42,084 nucleotides of DNA from Tannerellaceae bacterium. GTDB taxonomy: Bacteria; Bacteroidota; Bacteroidia; Bacteroidales; Tannerellaceae. Made by a program: the position numbers and the translations under genes. Position 1 is the stretch's first letter. The number at the start of each line of letters is the position of its first letter. Shown here piece by piece: positions 1 to 11,600 of the stretch. The DNA lies in NCBI GenBank assembly GCA_031269535.1, contig JAISZA010000027.1:1-42084 (forward strand), written 5' to 3'. The notes under the pieces were generated by a model. It was given only the letters and a program-made list of their open reading frames with translations. It had not been told where the DNA came from and did no database searches.

Positions 1-315
1 AGAACCATCAGCAGGAGGATTAGCCAAATGTGTCTTTAAGACTTTCAACCTGTATTCATATCCAACTTCGTAATTAAAGCCCTCAATAGCATCCAATGGA
101 ATTTTAATCCAATAACTAATGTTATCCTCTTTAATATGTAAACCGTCAGAGGCTATGCCATTACTTTCAATTGGGTGATAATCTACAAATTCAGAGGCAA
201 CTGTCATTAAAACTTCTTCCGTCCAATCTTTGTTCTCGCTATCTTTACATCCAACCACCATCAAAAGAGTAAAAAAACTAATACTCACAGTCAATAAAAT
301 TTTTAATCGTGTCAT
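1..315 (-). CDS. DUF4377-type lipoprotein, 3' end cut off by window edge
   Basis: The reading frame opens with ATG at 315 and runs without a stop to base 1, giving 105 residues. Residues 1-20 form a lipoprotein signal ending in the lipobox VVGC, so Cys20 should be lipidated. The acidic residues that follow (KDSE) resemble the Bacteroidota signal for export to the outer surface. The visible C-terminal part has a block IEGFNYEVGYEYRLKV followed by NPPADGS, which I recognise as the DUF4377 pattern. That domain has no assigned biochemical role. A good -7 box lies about 75 bases upstream. The gene is clearly more AT-rich than the genes to its right, which suggests accessory origin. Family call fairly sure; function unknown. 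Confidence 0.75.
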   Translation of the reverse strand, partial: MTRLKILLTVSISFFTLLMVVGCKDSENKDWTEEVLMTVASEFVDYHPIESNGIASDGLHIKEDNISYWIKIPLDAIEGFNYEVGYEYRLKVLKTHLANPPADGS

Positions 316-388
316 AATAAACTTATTATTATATATTTTCTAAATTCATGACAAATCCCTTATAAACTTGCCCATTTATTTTACATCG

Positions 389-396
389 CAAAGATA
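389..396 (-). promoter_or_regulatory. Bacteroidota -7 box for the DUF4377 lipoprotein
   Basis: The minus strand reads TATCTTTG here, an exact match to TAnnTTTG, about 75 bases before the lipoprotein ATG at 315. No clear TTG sits at the expected -33 distance, so only the -7 element is claimed. Confidence 0.5.
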
Positions 397-422
397 CGAC
401 TATATAAAACATGTATTGGGTG

Positions 423-493
423 CATTCCAGGGTGCCCCCGGCCTGGATTGCTTCGTACCTCGCAGTGACGGGCACTGCCGGCCATTCGGAATG
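423..493. repeat. Short interspersed palindromic repeat, copy A
   Basis: The core at 443-470 begins CTGGATTGCTTCG and ends with a GACG, the same head and tail as four other copies in the window (near 13055, 13627, 20576 and 28351). Around the core are nested inverted arms: GTGCCC at 432-437 with GGGCAC at 470-475, and CATTCC at 423-428 with GGAATG at 488-493. It is non-coding and lies between two divergent genes. It resembles REP-like elements; no transposase is nearby. Confidence 0.6.
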
Positions 494-515
494 TATCCGT
501 TTATCGGATTTATCT

Positions 516-523
516 TATCTTTG
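516..523 (+). promoter_or_regulatory. Bacteroidota -7 box for the AspT/YidE-type transporter
   Basis: TATCTTTG is an exact TAnnTTTG match 46 bases before the ATG at 570. The -33 element is not convincing. Confidence 0.5.
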
Positions 524-569
524 GGGCGCATTTCACGATGAAAGATGAATATAATTATCAGAGAAGTTA

Positions 570-2237
570 ATGAAGGAATGGTTGGATGCTTTGGCGGCTT
601 CTGCCGCGGTTGAGGCAATTGTTGTAATAGGGCTTGTATCGGCTGTAGGCTTGTGTCTGGGGCGGATTAAGATAGGGGGCATATCCCTGGGAATCACGTT
701 TGTATTCTTTGCCGGTATCCTGGCCGGCCATTGGGGAATGGGGATAGAGGAGCCTATGCTGGCTTTTGCACAGAACTTCGGGCTGATCTTGTTTGTTTAT
801 ACGCTGGGTCTGCAGCTGGGGCCTGCTTTCTTTTCTTCGCTGAAAAAGGGGGGAATGAAGCTGAATCTCATGGCGCTGGGCGTTATTTTCCTCGGCTTGC
901 TCCTGGTTCCGGTTTTGCATTGGGTTACAGGCATCTCCGTTCCTGCAATGATGGGGTTGCTTTCGGGTGCTGTGACCAATACTCCCATGCTGGGGGCGGC
1001 GCAGCAGGCTTTGCTGCAGATAGAACCGGAGAATACGAAAGGCATTACCGGCATGGCTCTGGGCTGTGCGGTGACTTATCCCTTAGGCGTGCTGGGGGTG
1101 ATCCTGGCCATTGAGCTGCTGCGCCGCTCCTTCCGGAAGAACGAAACGGTGCGCAAGGAACAGAAGACGCCCAAACCCAATGTCGCAGAATTTCAGGTAA
1201 TAAATCCTGCCATATTCGGTAAAAACATAAAAGAGGTCATGCAACTGAACGGGAAACATTTCGTTATTTCGCGCCTCTGGCGCGAAGGGAAGGTGGTCAT
1301 CCCTACTTCCGATACCTGCCTGCAGCAAGGCGACCACCTGCTGGTCATTTCGGAAACGACCGATGTGGAAAATATCAGAATCCTTTTCGGAGAACAGGAA
1401 GACGTCGATTGGAACAAGGAAGACATCGACTGGAATGCCATCGACAGCCATCTGGTGTCGAGGCGTATCGTCGTGACCCGCAGCAGGATTAACGGAGTGA
1501 GGCTGGGTGCGCTCCGCCTGCGCAACCTATATGGGATCAATATTACCCGTGTGAACCGTGCCGGCATCGACCTGCTGGCTTCGCCCAGCTTGCACCTGCA
1601 GATTGGCGACCGGCTGACGATTGTCGGCGAAGCGCCTGCCGTGAACAACGTAGGCCGGATACTGGGCGACGAAGTGAAACGTCTGACAAGTCCCAATCTG
1701 TTTGCTGTTTTTTCGGGTATTACCCTGGGTTTGTTACTGGGCTGCCTGCCTGTTTATATTCCGGGTATGTCGGTACCCGTCAGGCTGGGCATTGCCGGCG
1801 GGCCTATTATTGTGGGTATCCTGATGGGCGCTTTCGGCCCCCGTTTCCATGTAACGACTTATACCACGCAGAGTGCGAACCTGATGATACGGCAGTTCGG
1901 GATTGTGATTTATCTGGCAGGTCTGGGGATTGCTTCGGGCGCCCATTTCTTTGAAACGGTCTTCTGCGCCGAGGGCTTGCTCTGGGTCGGAACAGGCTTC
2001 GTGCTGACCATGCTCCCCGTCCTGATTGTCGGCTTTGCGGCATCGGCTTTTCACAAGACCAGCTATGCTGCCAATGCAGGTATGCTCTGCGGCAGTATGG
2101 CAAACCCCATGGCGCTCAATTATGCCAATACCACCGTCGAGGGCGATGAGCCTTCGGTTGCTTATGCTACGGTCTATCCACTCTCAATGTTTCTCCGGGT
2201 GATCACTGCCCAGCTGATGATCATGCTTTTTGCCTGA
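570..2237 (+). CDS. AspT/YidE/YbjL-family transporter with two TrkA-C (RCK_C) domains
   Basis: The 555-residue protein has the duplicated layout of the aspartate-alanine exchanger (AAE) family. Hydrophobic helices occupy roughly residues 10-180 and 380-555. Between them are two cytosolic TrkA-C-like domains, at about 200-280 and 290-370, each with a pattern such as GKNIKEV...VISRL...GDHLLVI. The length is normal for the family. Known members exchange aspartate for alanine or export small carboxylates; the substrate here cannot be read from sequence. The start is the first ATG after the promoter. Its 3' end overlaps the convergent methyltransferase gene by 54 bases. Family call strong; substrate unknown. 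Confidence 0.85.
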   Translation: MKEWLDALAASAAVEAIVVIGLVSAVGLCLGRIKIGGISLGITFVFFAGILAGHWGMGIEEPMLAFAQNFGLILFVYTLGLQLGPAFFSSLKKGGMKLNLMALGVIFLGLLLVPVLHWVTGISVPAMMGLLSGAVTNTPMLGAAQQALLQIEPENTKGITGMALGCAVTYPLGVLGVILAIELLRRSFRKNETVRKEQKTPKPNVAEFQVINPAIFGKNIKEVMQLNGKHFVISRLWREGKVVIPTSDTCLQQGDHLLVISETTDVENIRILFGEQEDVDWNKEDIDWNAIDSHLVSRRIVVTRSRINGVRLGALRLRNLYGINITRVNRAGIDLLASPSLHLQIGDRLTIVGEAPAVNNVGRILGDEVKRLTSPNLFAVFSGITLGLLLGCLPVYIPGMSVPVRLGIAGGPIIVGILMGAFGPRFHVTTYTTQSANLMIRQFGIVIYLAGLGIASGAHFFETVFCAEGLLWVGTGFVLTMLPVLIVGFAASAFHKTSYAANAGMLCGSMANPMALNYANTTVEGDEPSVAYATVYPLSMFLRVITAQLMIMLFA

Positions 2238-3239
2238 AGGCCTGCACCAGAGGATAAGGAAAGGACTCAGGAAAAGCCCGGCATACCCGCTGCAACGGAT
2301 CACGACGTTCAGCAGCCGGCAGGCGATGGACGGCAGCAGCCGGCGGCGGCGCTCATTATAAAAGCCTTTTCCTACAGATAGGTGATAGCCGTAAGGCGCC
2401 AGCAGGGAGCGGTATGTCCGCATGGGCAGGATGCGCTCGGCCCAGTTGCCGGTTTCCGGGTCGCAGGTATTGTACTTACCTGCCGGAAGGAGAGAAGGAA
2501 GCTGTCCGGTGTCGATGGCCTTGCGTATGTCGGCATAGGTCATTCCCCGCGTATGCCGGCTCCATGCGTTAACCTGCTCTGCGGAGAAACGGGGGTAATG
2601 CTGCCGGATAAACGCTTCACGCCGGCTGAGGTAGTTGGGCGAAACCAAATCACCCGATTCGCATCCCCTCATGAAACGATGCAGGCGCCTCCTGACCAAG
2701 GGGTTGAAAGGGGTGGAGGCGGTGGTGAAGACCAGTTGCATCGCCTGATTTATCGTACACAGGTCGGCGAAGAAGTCCGCCGGCTTGTAGATATGTTCGA
2801 TCAGGTCGGTAGCAATCAGCAGCTGGGGTACGATTCCGTGTGTGTGGCAGTAAGCAGCGAGGGTTGGGGAGTCTCCTGTCAGCAGGATATCAGGCCCTGT
2901 TCCGGTTTGTTGTTTCAGTACTCCGGCGGTTTCGACCGAGAGCGGGTTGATGTCGATGTAAATGACTTGTCCGCATCCCGCCTCTTTGGCCAGTATGCTG
3001 AGGAAGCCGCTTCCCCCTCCATAATCAATCAGGGTGATAGCGCGAGGTTCGGTTCCCAGGGCGCGGATACCCTGTCGAAGACAGCGGGCGTATATCTCCA
3101 TATAATAACCCAGCGCCGGCTTCATGGCAGCGATGTAACGCTTGTTATAATCGCTGACAGGGAGGCTGTTGTAGTCGATAGCCTGCAGACGTTCGCTCCA
3201 TGCGGCAGCGAGGGCGATGAGATGGGTGGGCGGGTTCAA
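2184..3239 (-). CDS. Class I SAM-dependent methyltransferase with C-terminal hydrophobic segment
   Basis: 351 residues. The glycine-rich motif I ([11 protein letters not shown], residues 70-80) is followed by the acidic end of strand 2 (YIDINPL, 94-100), which together define the SAM-binding Rossmann fold. A hydrophobic stretch near residues 305-330 could be a membrane anchor. The frame opens with TTG at 3239, which overlaps the stop of queF in the string TTGA, so translation is probably coupled. The next in-frame ATG is residue 39 and would remove conserved-looking sequence. The substrate is not recognisable. It is the last gene of a leftward three-gene unit, and its end overlaps the convergent transporter gene. 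Confidence 0.75.
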   Translation of the reverse strand: MNPPTHLIALAAAWSERLQAIDYNSLPVSDYNKRYIAAMKPALGYYMEIYARCLRQGIRALGTEPRAITLIDYGGGSGFLSILAKEAGCGQVIYIDINPLSVETAGVLKQQTGTGPDILLTGDSPTLAAYCHTHGIVPQLLIATDLIEHIYKPADFFADLCTINQAMQLVFTTASTPFNPLVRRRLHRFMRGCESGDLVSPNYLSRREAFIRQHYPRFSAEQVNAWSRHTRGMTYADIRKAIDTGQLPSLLPAGKYNTCDPETGNWAERILPMRTYRSLLAPYGYHLSVGKGFYNERRRRLLPSIACRLLNVVIRCSGYAGLFLSPFLILWCRPSGKKHDHQLGSDHPEKH

Positions 3240-3694
3240 TGCTCAGGATAATTATGGGTGAAAAGCCGTTGTCCGGCCAGCGTTTCGTAGGTTGTACCGG
3301 GCTTTCCGTAGTTGCAATAGGGGTGAATACTGATACCTCCGCGTGGGGTGAACAAGCCGGTTACTTCGATATATTTCGGCTCCATCAGGCGGATCAGGTC
3401 TTTCATGATTATATTCACACAATCTTCGTGAAACGCGCCATGATTGCGGAAGCTGAAGAGGTAGAGTTTGAGGCTCTTACTCTCCACCATCTTTCTGTCG
3501 GGGATATAATCAATCCGGATGCAGGCAAAGTCGGGCTGGCCTGTAATGGGGCAAAGGCTGGTAAATTCGGGGCAGTTGAAGCGCACCCAATAATCATTTC
3601 CGGGATGTTTATTCGTGAATACTTCGAGTACTTCGGGGGCATAGTCTGCCTTGTACTCTGTTTTTCCTCCTAATAAATGTAATTCGTTTTCCAT
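3236..3694 (-). CDS. queF: NADPH-dependent 7-cyano-7-deazaguanine reductase
   Basis: 152 residues with the compact (YkvM-type) QueF layout. It reduces preQ0 to preQ1 in queuosine biosynthesis. The nucleophile is Cys48 in [12 protein letters not shown], with the acid Asp55 in the same motif. The QueF signature [15 protein letters not shown] at 71-85 and the following HE (89-90) are intact. A longer frame from 3739 exists, but Met16 of that frame (3694) gives the usual N-terminus and avoids overlapping the upstream gene. The other queuosine genes (queC, queD, queE) are not here. The stop overlaps the TTG start of the methyltransferase, and the upstream gene ends 16 bases before this start. Confidence 0.92.
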   Translation of the reverse strand: MENELHLLGGKTEYKADYAPEVLEVFTNKHPGNDYWVRFNCPEFTSLCPITGQPDFACIRIDYIPDRKMVESKSLKLYLFSFRNHGAFHEDCVNIIMKDLIRLMEPKYIEVTGLFTPRGGISIHPYCNYGKPGTTYETLAGQRLFTHNYPEH

Positions 3695-3710
3695 TGTCGT
3701 CACATTTATT

Positions 3711-4682
3711 TTAGGCGTTGTCGTCTTGATACAGCACAAAACTGCTGTTTGTGGGTTGCCTTTCGTTATTCATATTTGTTTTTAGTTTTTTTATTGCTGT
3801 GTTCTTTTCCAGCAGGATGGCCGGGCGGTATGATTGTTTGGCCTGCCGCAGGCCGGGGATACCTAAATCTTCTTCCCGGTTTACGTAGAGGTACTGGTCT
3901 GGGATATGCAAGGCAAACTCGTAGTTCATCACACTATACACTCCGTCATACGAGATATCGCCTTTTTCTACGTGCACGCCGAAAGTATTGTTGTTGATGG
4001 GAGCGCCGAATGAAAACGCTACGATTTGCCCGTCCACACAGATCGCTCCTCCCATCAGTCCGAGCTCTGTGGCATGTTGGAGGGCGAATGTCAGCGAGCG
4101 TCGTTCATAGCTTAGCTCTTCCTCATCGTCGTCTGTACGATTGGCTTTGTACCATTTACACTCAAGGGTCAGACATTCGGAGACTAATTCCGGGGTGATG
4201 GGTCTGTATTCGTACCTGTATTGTTTTACAAATTTATTGATATGGTTTCGCTTGGATTGGTATTTCTTCCCGGAAAGCCTGATTAAATCGTCCTTCAGAT
4301 AGATATAATCATAATAATCCCGGTCGTTGATAAAGCGGAACCCGCCGGGGAAAGCCTCTTCAAGCTGTTTTTTCCCTTCGGGAGTGACTCCCAGTATCCA
4401 GAGGGGATGTCCATACCGGAGGGAATCTTCCTCGATCAGGGAGATGGCATGAGTGATGTCTCCCTCGCCTACCGGACACATATATACAGGCCGCTCATTG
4501 CCTTCTATCCGGAAACGGATCAGCAGAAAATGACCGGCAATGGCATATTCGCTCTTGTAAAGAAAACGCCAGCTGCACATATTGGCAAAAGAAAAATCGC
4601 AATTCTGAAAAGGACTCTTCATGGTGAAAGAGGTGATAGCTGCTTTGTCTGCTACGGTAATGCCTCTGAAGACTATTGACAT
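3711..4682 (-). CDS. DUF2156 (phosphatidylglycerol lysyltransferase C-terminal-like) protein
   Basis: 323 residues matching the stand-alone soluble DUF2156 proteins of Bacteroidota. These share the double-GNAT fold of the catalytic part of MprF but lack its membrane flippase. Visible family blocks are [13 protein letters not shown] near residue 140, [18 protein letters not shown] near 210-230, and the end block [20 protein letters not shown] near 270-285. There is no signal peptide or transmembrane helix, so it should be cytosolic. The acyl or aminoacyl substrate is unknown. It heads the unit with queF and the methyltransferase and is divergent from the AraC-type regulator. The C-terminal tail is poorly conserved-looking. 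Confidence 0.8.
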   Translation of the reverse strand: MSIVFRGITVADKAAITSFTMKSPFQNCDFSFANMCSWRFLYKSEYAIAGHFLLIRFRIEGNERPVYMCPVGEGDITHAISLIEEDSLRYGHPLWILGVTPEGKKQLEEAFPGGFRFINDRDYYDYIYLKDDLIRLSGKKYQSKRNHINKFVKQYRYEYRPITPELVSECLTLECKWYKANRTDDDEEELSYERRSLTFALQHATELGLMGGAICVDGQIVAFSFGAPINNNTFGVHVEKGDISYDGVYSVMNYEFALHIPDQYLYVNREEDLGIPGLRQAKQSYRPAILLEKNTAIKKLKTNMNNERQPTNSSFVLYQDDNA

Positions 4683-4703
4683 ATTGATTTACTTAGTTTC
4701 GTG

Positions 4704-4711
4704 CAAAGATA
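4704..4711 (-). promoter_or_regulatory. -7 box for the DUF2156-queF-methyltransferase unit
   Basis: The minus strand reads TATCTTTG, an exact -7 match, 22 bases before the ATG at 4682. It lies in the 105-base divergent spacer shared with the AraC-type gene. Confidence 0.5.
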
Positions 4712-4732
4712 TAATTTATAGTAAGAATAAAA

Positions 4733-4762
4733 TTGTCTGAATAAAATAAAGCGCTACTTTTA
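4733..4762 (+). promoter_or_regulatory. Promoter of the AraC-type regulator
   Basis: TTG at 4733-4735 and TACTTTTA at 4755-4762 are separated by 19 bases, the usual Bacteroidota -33/-7 spacing. The ATG follows 25 bases later. The last base of the -7 box is A instead of G. Confidence 0.45.
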
Positions 4763-4787
4763 GGGTCGAATTTAATAAACTGCAACC

Positions 4788-5642
4788 ATGAAGTTTGTGT
4801 ATGAAAATCCTAAAATGAAAAGCAAGCTTATTCTGTGTGATACGCTTGAAAAAGACGTAGAATTGCTGCGTGACAAAACCCTTTACAAATTTATCTGGAT
4901 ATATGAAGGGGAAGTCGAACTTGTGATTAATCACCAACATCTCACCTTCCATGCGGGGGAGATTGTTTCGCTCTCGTACCTGCATCACCTGAAACTGGGG
5001 GAGATCAATGGGCGCTACCGGGTCATGTTGTTCAACAACCGCTTCTATCATATCATTGATCACGACAGCGAAGTGTTTTGCAACGGACTGCTTTTTAACG
5101 GTTCGCAGAATATCATCAGTTTCCGTGTCAATGATGAGGAGGCTCTCAAACTCGATCGTCTGACGGAACTCTTTCTGGAAGAAGTGGCGATCCATGACTC
5201 TATGCAGGACGAGATGCTCCGTATCATACTCAAGCGTGCCATTATCCTTTGTTGCCGCCTGGCGCGTAACAAACACGGCGTGCTTCCCCAGCGATGTATG
5301 CGTTTCGAGATTATGCGTAAGTTTTATGCACTGGTGGACGAACATTTCAGGGAGAAGAAACAGGTGCAGGAGTATGCCGATATCCTTCATAAATCGGCGA
5401 AGACGCTGGCCAATATTCTTTCGTATTACCACCAGCCCTCGGCCATCAAAATAATCCATAACCGCATCATTGCCGAGGCGGAACGGCTACTTTACTACAC
5501 CTCGAAGTCCTCAAAAGAGATTGGATTCCAGCTGGGTTTCGAAGACCATGCTTCGTTCAGCCGTTTCTTTAAGAACGCAACGGGGATGAGCGCTACGGAA
5601 TTTCGCCGTCAGGACCGCCGGATGAAGCGCGAACGTGCGTAA
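4788..5642 (+). CDS. AraC-family transcriptional regulator
   Basis: 284 residues. The N-terminal half (about 1-160) looks like a cupin-type sensing domain. The C-terminal 100 residues hold the two helix-turn-helix motifs of the AraC family, with the first near LHKSAKTLANILSYY and the second in SSKEIGFQLGFEDHASFSRFFKNATGMSATEFRR. This last block is the classic family signature. The effector cannot be predicted. It is divergent from the DUF2156 unit and lies 35 bases before the ABC-F gene, which has its own -7 box in the gap, so its target could be either neighbour or remote. Confidence 0.88.
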   Translation: MKFVYENPKMKSKLILCDTLEKDVELLRDKTLYKFIWIYEGEVELVINHQHLTFHAGEIVSLSYLHHLKLGEINGRYRVMLFNNRFYHIIDHDSEVFCNGLLFNGSQNIISFRVNDEEALKLDRLTELFLEEVAIHDSMQDEMLRIILKRAIILCCRLARNKHGVLPQRCMRFEIMRKFYALVDEHFREKKQVQEYADILHKSAKTLANILSYYHQPSAIKIIHNRIIAEAERLLYYTSKSSKEIGFQLGFEDHASFSRFFKNATGMSATEFRRQDRRMKRERA

Positions 5643-5650
5643 AAAAAACG

Positions 5651-5658
5651 TACTTTTG
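5651..5658 (+). promoter_or_regulatory. -7 box immediately before the ABC-F gene
   Basis: TACTTTTG matches TAnnTTTG. Transcription would start around 5665, so the in-frame ATG at 5666 would have almost no leader. This supports ATG 5678 as the real start. Confidence 0.5.
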
Positions 5659-5677
5659 CACGCATATGGATCGGAAT

Positions 5678-7450
<1,773 letters not shown>

Positions 7451-7474
7451 GAGATTAAACACAGGGTGTTAACA

Positions 7475-8653
7475 TCAGAGTTCCACCGCCGAAAGTTCGG
7501 CAAATGCTTTCTGATAATCGCGTTCGGCTTCCAACGTCTGATTGACGGTGGTATAATACAAGCCGATTTCCACAATATAATCCAACAGTGATATTTCGCC
7601 TGTGTCGAGCGCTTTTTTCAGTAGCTGGGTATTATTGACTGTAGCCAGGGCCTGGCGGTAGTTGTCGGCGGTGAGCCTGAGCCCGTTGGCACGCTTGTAG
7701 AGGGTTTGAAGCCGGCTGTAAAACTGTAGCCTGCTGTCCGTTGCACGCGATTCGGCCGCTCTTACGGCTGCTTTTGCCTGTTTCACGCGGTTTTTGTTTT
7801 CCCACAAGGGAATGGAAATGCCCAATGTGATTCCCTGATATTGCTGCCCGATTACTTTTTCGCTCATATATCCTGCCGAGAAAGTCGGCCAGTTCATCGA
7901 CCGGCTCAGATTGACCTGACGTTTGCCAACTTCGATCTCCTGTTTCACATAAGCCAATACCGGATTCTTCTCTTCGGCTTGCCTGTACCAATCATCGAAA
8001 TTCAGGGGCAGTTGCGCGGGTGTATATTGCGTGTCGTCCAACACAATGTCTGCACCGCCGTTCAGGCTTTTCAGTTGAGACAACAAAGCATCGCGTTCTA
8101 CTTCCACACGCGATATTTCGCCCTGAACGGTGGCAAGGTTCAGTTGAACCTTGTTATATTCCAATCGGCTGGCGTCGCCCCTATCCAAACGCTCTTTATA
8201 GCCTCCGGCAATGGTTTGGGCATGTTGCAGACGCAAATCCAGCTCGCTTTTCAGGGCATTGCAGTAAATCAGTTCGATGCAATACTGCTTGGCTTCCAGC
8301 AGGATGTTCATGCGGTCGGCTTTGTATTGCCATTCCACCAGATTGTTCCGGCCGTCGGCAAGACGGCTTTTCATACCCGTAATGGTCGAGATGTCGAATG
8401 TTTGTCTGATATCGATGTCGGTACGGTTACCGATGTCGCCGGTTTTGCCCCACAGGTAGTTGAAACCTGCTTCGGGATCGGACAGGTAGATACCTGTCCG
8501 GTTTTCCAGCTTCTGTGCATCGGCAGTTTCCCGGAGTGCCTTCAGCCCGGTATTGTTTTTTTCAATCGAGTCCAATACGGAGCTTATATTGTTTTGGGCA
8601 TACAGCGCGGCATGCGCCAGGAATGCCATGATAATAATTCCTGTCTTTTTCAT
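7475..8653 (-). CDS. TolC/CusC-type outer-membrane efflux channel
   Basis: 392 residues, with a signal peptide ending near residue 19 (HAALYAQ). The rest is long, amphipathic and helix-rich, with two related halves, as in the outer membrane efflux protein (OEP) repeat of TolC-like channels. It is somewhat shorter than E. coli TolC or CusC, which is common for Bacteroidota metal-efflux partners. It follows the pump gene by 14 bases in the same direction, so it should be the exit duct of this tripartite system. It ends 24 bases from the convergent ABC-F gene. Confidence 0.87.
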   Translation of the reverse strand: MKKTGIIIMAFLAHAALYAQNNISSVLDSIEKNNTGLKALRETADAQKLENRTGIYLSDPEAGFNYLWGKTGDIGNRTDIDIRQTFDISTITGMKSRLADGRNNLVEWQYKADRMNILLEAKQYCIELIYCNALKSELDLRLQHAQTIAGGYKERLDRGDASRLEYNKVQLNLATVQGEISRVEVERDALLSQLKSLNGGADIVLDDTQYTPAQLPLNFDDWYRQAEEKNPVLAYVKQEIEVGKRQVNLSRSMNWPTFSAGYMSEKVIGQQYQGITLGISIPLWENKNRVKQAKAAVRAAESRATDSRLQFYSRLQTLYKRANGLRLTADNYRQALATVNNTQLLKKALDTGEISLLDYIVEIGLYYTTVNQTLEAERDYQKAFAELSAVEL

Positions 8654-8667
8654 ATCTGTTCTCTTAT

Positions 8668-11600
8668 TTATTGGGTTACTTCATTGTCTCTGATTACTTC
8701 TTCCTCCACGATTTTCTTATTCGTGATAAGGTACATAACCGGGATGATAAAGGCATTAAGCAGTGTGGATGTGAGTAGTCCGCCGAGAATGACTTTCGCC
8801 ATCGGGCTTTGAATTTCGTTGCCGGGAAGTTCGCCGCCCAGAGCAAGCGGTATCAGAGCAAGCGCCGATGTCAGGGCGGTCATCAGAATCGGGTTCAAAC
8901 GGTCTGACGAACCGTGCATCACGCTCTCACGCACCGATAATCCTTCGTTCTGCAAATCGTTATAGCGCGAAATAAGCAACATCCCGTTGCGCGTGGCGAT
9001 ACCGAAAAGCGAGATAAACCCGATAATGGCGGGAATACTGATGATACCGCTTGAGAAAAACAACGTGAACACGCCGCCTATAAGCGCCAGGGGAAGATTG
9101 AGCAAGATAACCAACGACTGTGTTACACTACGGAACTGGTTGAACAGCAACAAGAATATCACCAATATGGAGAATACGGATGTGACGAGCAACGTGCGCG
9201 AAGCTGCCTGTTCGCTCTCGAACTGTCCGCCGTATTCAATATGGTAGCCTTCGGGAAGACTGATCGTTTCGTTTACGATTTCCTGAATATCGGTTACAAC
9301 CCCTCTCAGATCGCGTCCTGCCACATTGGCCGAGATCACGATCTTACGCGCCACATTTTCGCGGTTTATCGTGTTGGGGCCTGTGGCCGATCGGATATCG
9401 GCAATATTACCCAATGGGATTTTCCGGCCTTTGGAGTCCACCATTAAATTTCCAATACGTTCGGCGCTGGCGCGGCTATCGTCGTTCACTTTCAGTGTCA
9501 GGTCGAATGCGCGATTGTCTTCATAGACTTGTGAAACCACTTCGCCTGCCAGCATGACGTTTACAATTTCGGCAAATTCGGGAAGCGTGATGCCGTATTT
9601 GGCCAATAGCTCACGTTTCGGTTCTATCTTGAGCTGCGGACGTTCTACCTGCTGTTCCACATTCAGGTCTGCAATGCCTTCCACATCCTGCACCGAGGCT
9701 TTGATCTGATTACCGATAGTAAACATTTTATTCAAATCGGTTCCGAACAATTTGATGGCGATATTAGCCCTTGTACCAGACAACATGGCGTCGATACGGT
9801 GCGAGATGGGTTGTCCGATTTCGATATTGACGCCGGGTAATATTTTCAGTCTCTCACGCATTTCCGCCAGTACTTCGTCTTTGGGGCGTTTGCTGAGTAC
9901 GAACGGCGCTTCGATTTCCGATACGTTGACGCCCAGCGCGTGTTCGTCTAATTCGGCGCGGCCTGTCTTGCGCCCTACGGTTTGTATCTCGGGAATCGAA
10001 AGCAGAATATCTTCGGCTATCCGCCCCATTTTGTCTGATTCTTCCAGGGAGATGCCGGGAAGTGTGCTGATATTGATGGTGAACGACCCTTCGTTGAAGG
10101 GTGGGAGGAAGCTGCGTCCCAAGGTAAAGAAACAGATAAGGGTGGCTACCAGCACGGCGCCTGTTGTGCCAAGCACCCATCTCCTGTGGTTGAGCGTCCA
10201 CTTCAATGCCTTTTCATACCCCCCTTTCAGTTTCCGCACTACATAAGGTTCTTTTTCGGGTTTGTCGCTGTTTTTCCTCGGCTTGCCCAGTAAGTAGCTG
10301 CATAATACGGGCGTAAGGGTCAGGGCAACAAGGGTAGAAGCAAACAAGGCGACAATAAAGGCGATGCCGAGCGGCGCTAACATACGGCCTTCCATGCCCG
10401 AAAGGAAGAAAAGGGGAACAAAACTTGCCACAATGATGAGGGTTGAGTTCAGAATAGGCATACGCACTTCTTTTGAGGCATCGAATACGACAGACATCAC
10501 GGTCCGTTGTTCCTCTTTCGGCTTCTCCCGGTTCTCCCGCAGTCGCTTGAATACGTTTTCCACATCCACAATAGCATCATCCACCAGCGAACCGATGGCA
10601 ATGGCCATACCGCCCAGACTCATCGTATTGATAGTTAAGCCCATCAGTTTCAAAGCCAGAATGGAAGCGACCAGCGAAAGCGGAATGGTTATAAGCGAAA
10701 TAAGGGTGGTGCGCACATTCATCAGAAAAACAAACAGCACGATGATGACGAAAATACCACCTTCGTACAAGGACTTTTGTACATTGCTGATGGAATTGTC
10801 GATAAAACGCGCTTGACGAAATATGTCGGACGACAGTCTGACATCGGCGGGAAGCGAGGGTTGCAACCCGGCAATCGACTGATCGAGCTTATCCGTCAAA
10901 TCCAGGGTGCTTGTAGCAGGTTGTTTGGTGACGGTCATCAAAACAGCTGCTTTCCCGCGTTCCGATGCGAGACCCAGCCTGGGTGCTTTGTTTCCGATTT
11001 TCACGTCGGCAATATTCTCAAGCAGAACAGGAATATCGTTTACCGTCTTCACCACGGCTTTTCCCAGGGCCGGAATTTTATCGGTCGAAAGGATAGCGCG
11101 TATGATGTATTCGTTGCCATACTCGTACAGAACGCCACCTGCCGCATTCTGATTCATTTCGCTTACTGCGCTGATGACTTCGTCCAGTCCTATGGCATAG
11201 TGCTTCATCTTTTCGGGGTTGAGCAGAATCTGATATTCCTTGATTTCACCGCCCAGGACAGTCACCTGCGCTACACCGCCTGTAGAAAGTAGGCGCGGGC
11301 GGATTGTCCAGTCGGCTAAGGTGCGTAAATCCTGCAACGAAGTGCTATCCGCTGTCAGTCCTATAATCATCAATTCGCCTAAGATAGACGATTGGGGGCC
11401 TAAAGTCGGATTACCGACATTGGAAGGCAAAGCGTCTCTGACTACGGCCAGCTTTTCGGATACGATCTGACGGGCGCGGTAAATGTCCGTCCCCCAGTTA
11501 AATTCCACCCAGACGATGGAGAATCCTGTGGTGGACGATGAACGGACACGGCGCACATCGGTAGCGCCATTGAGCGCTGTTTCCACAGGAAAACTAACTA

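Noticed and set aside
2382..3251. A 289-residue plus-strand frame opposite the methyltransferase
   Set aside because: The minus-strand frame has the SAM-binding motif and operon position; this one has neither.
7456..7470. Short inverted repeat AACAC/GTGTT between the ABC-F and channel genes
   Set aside because: Only five paired bases with no T-tract; too weak to call a terminator.
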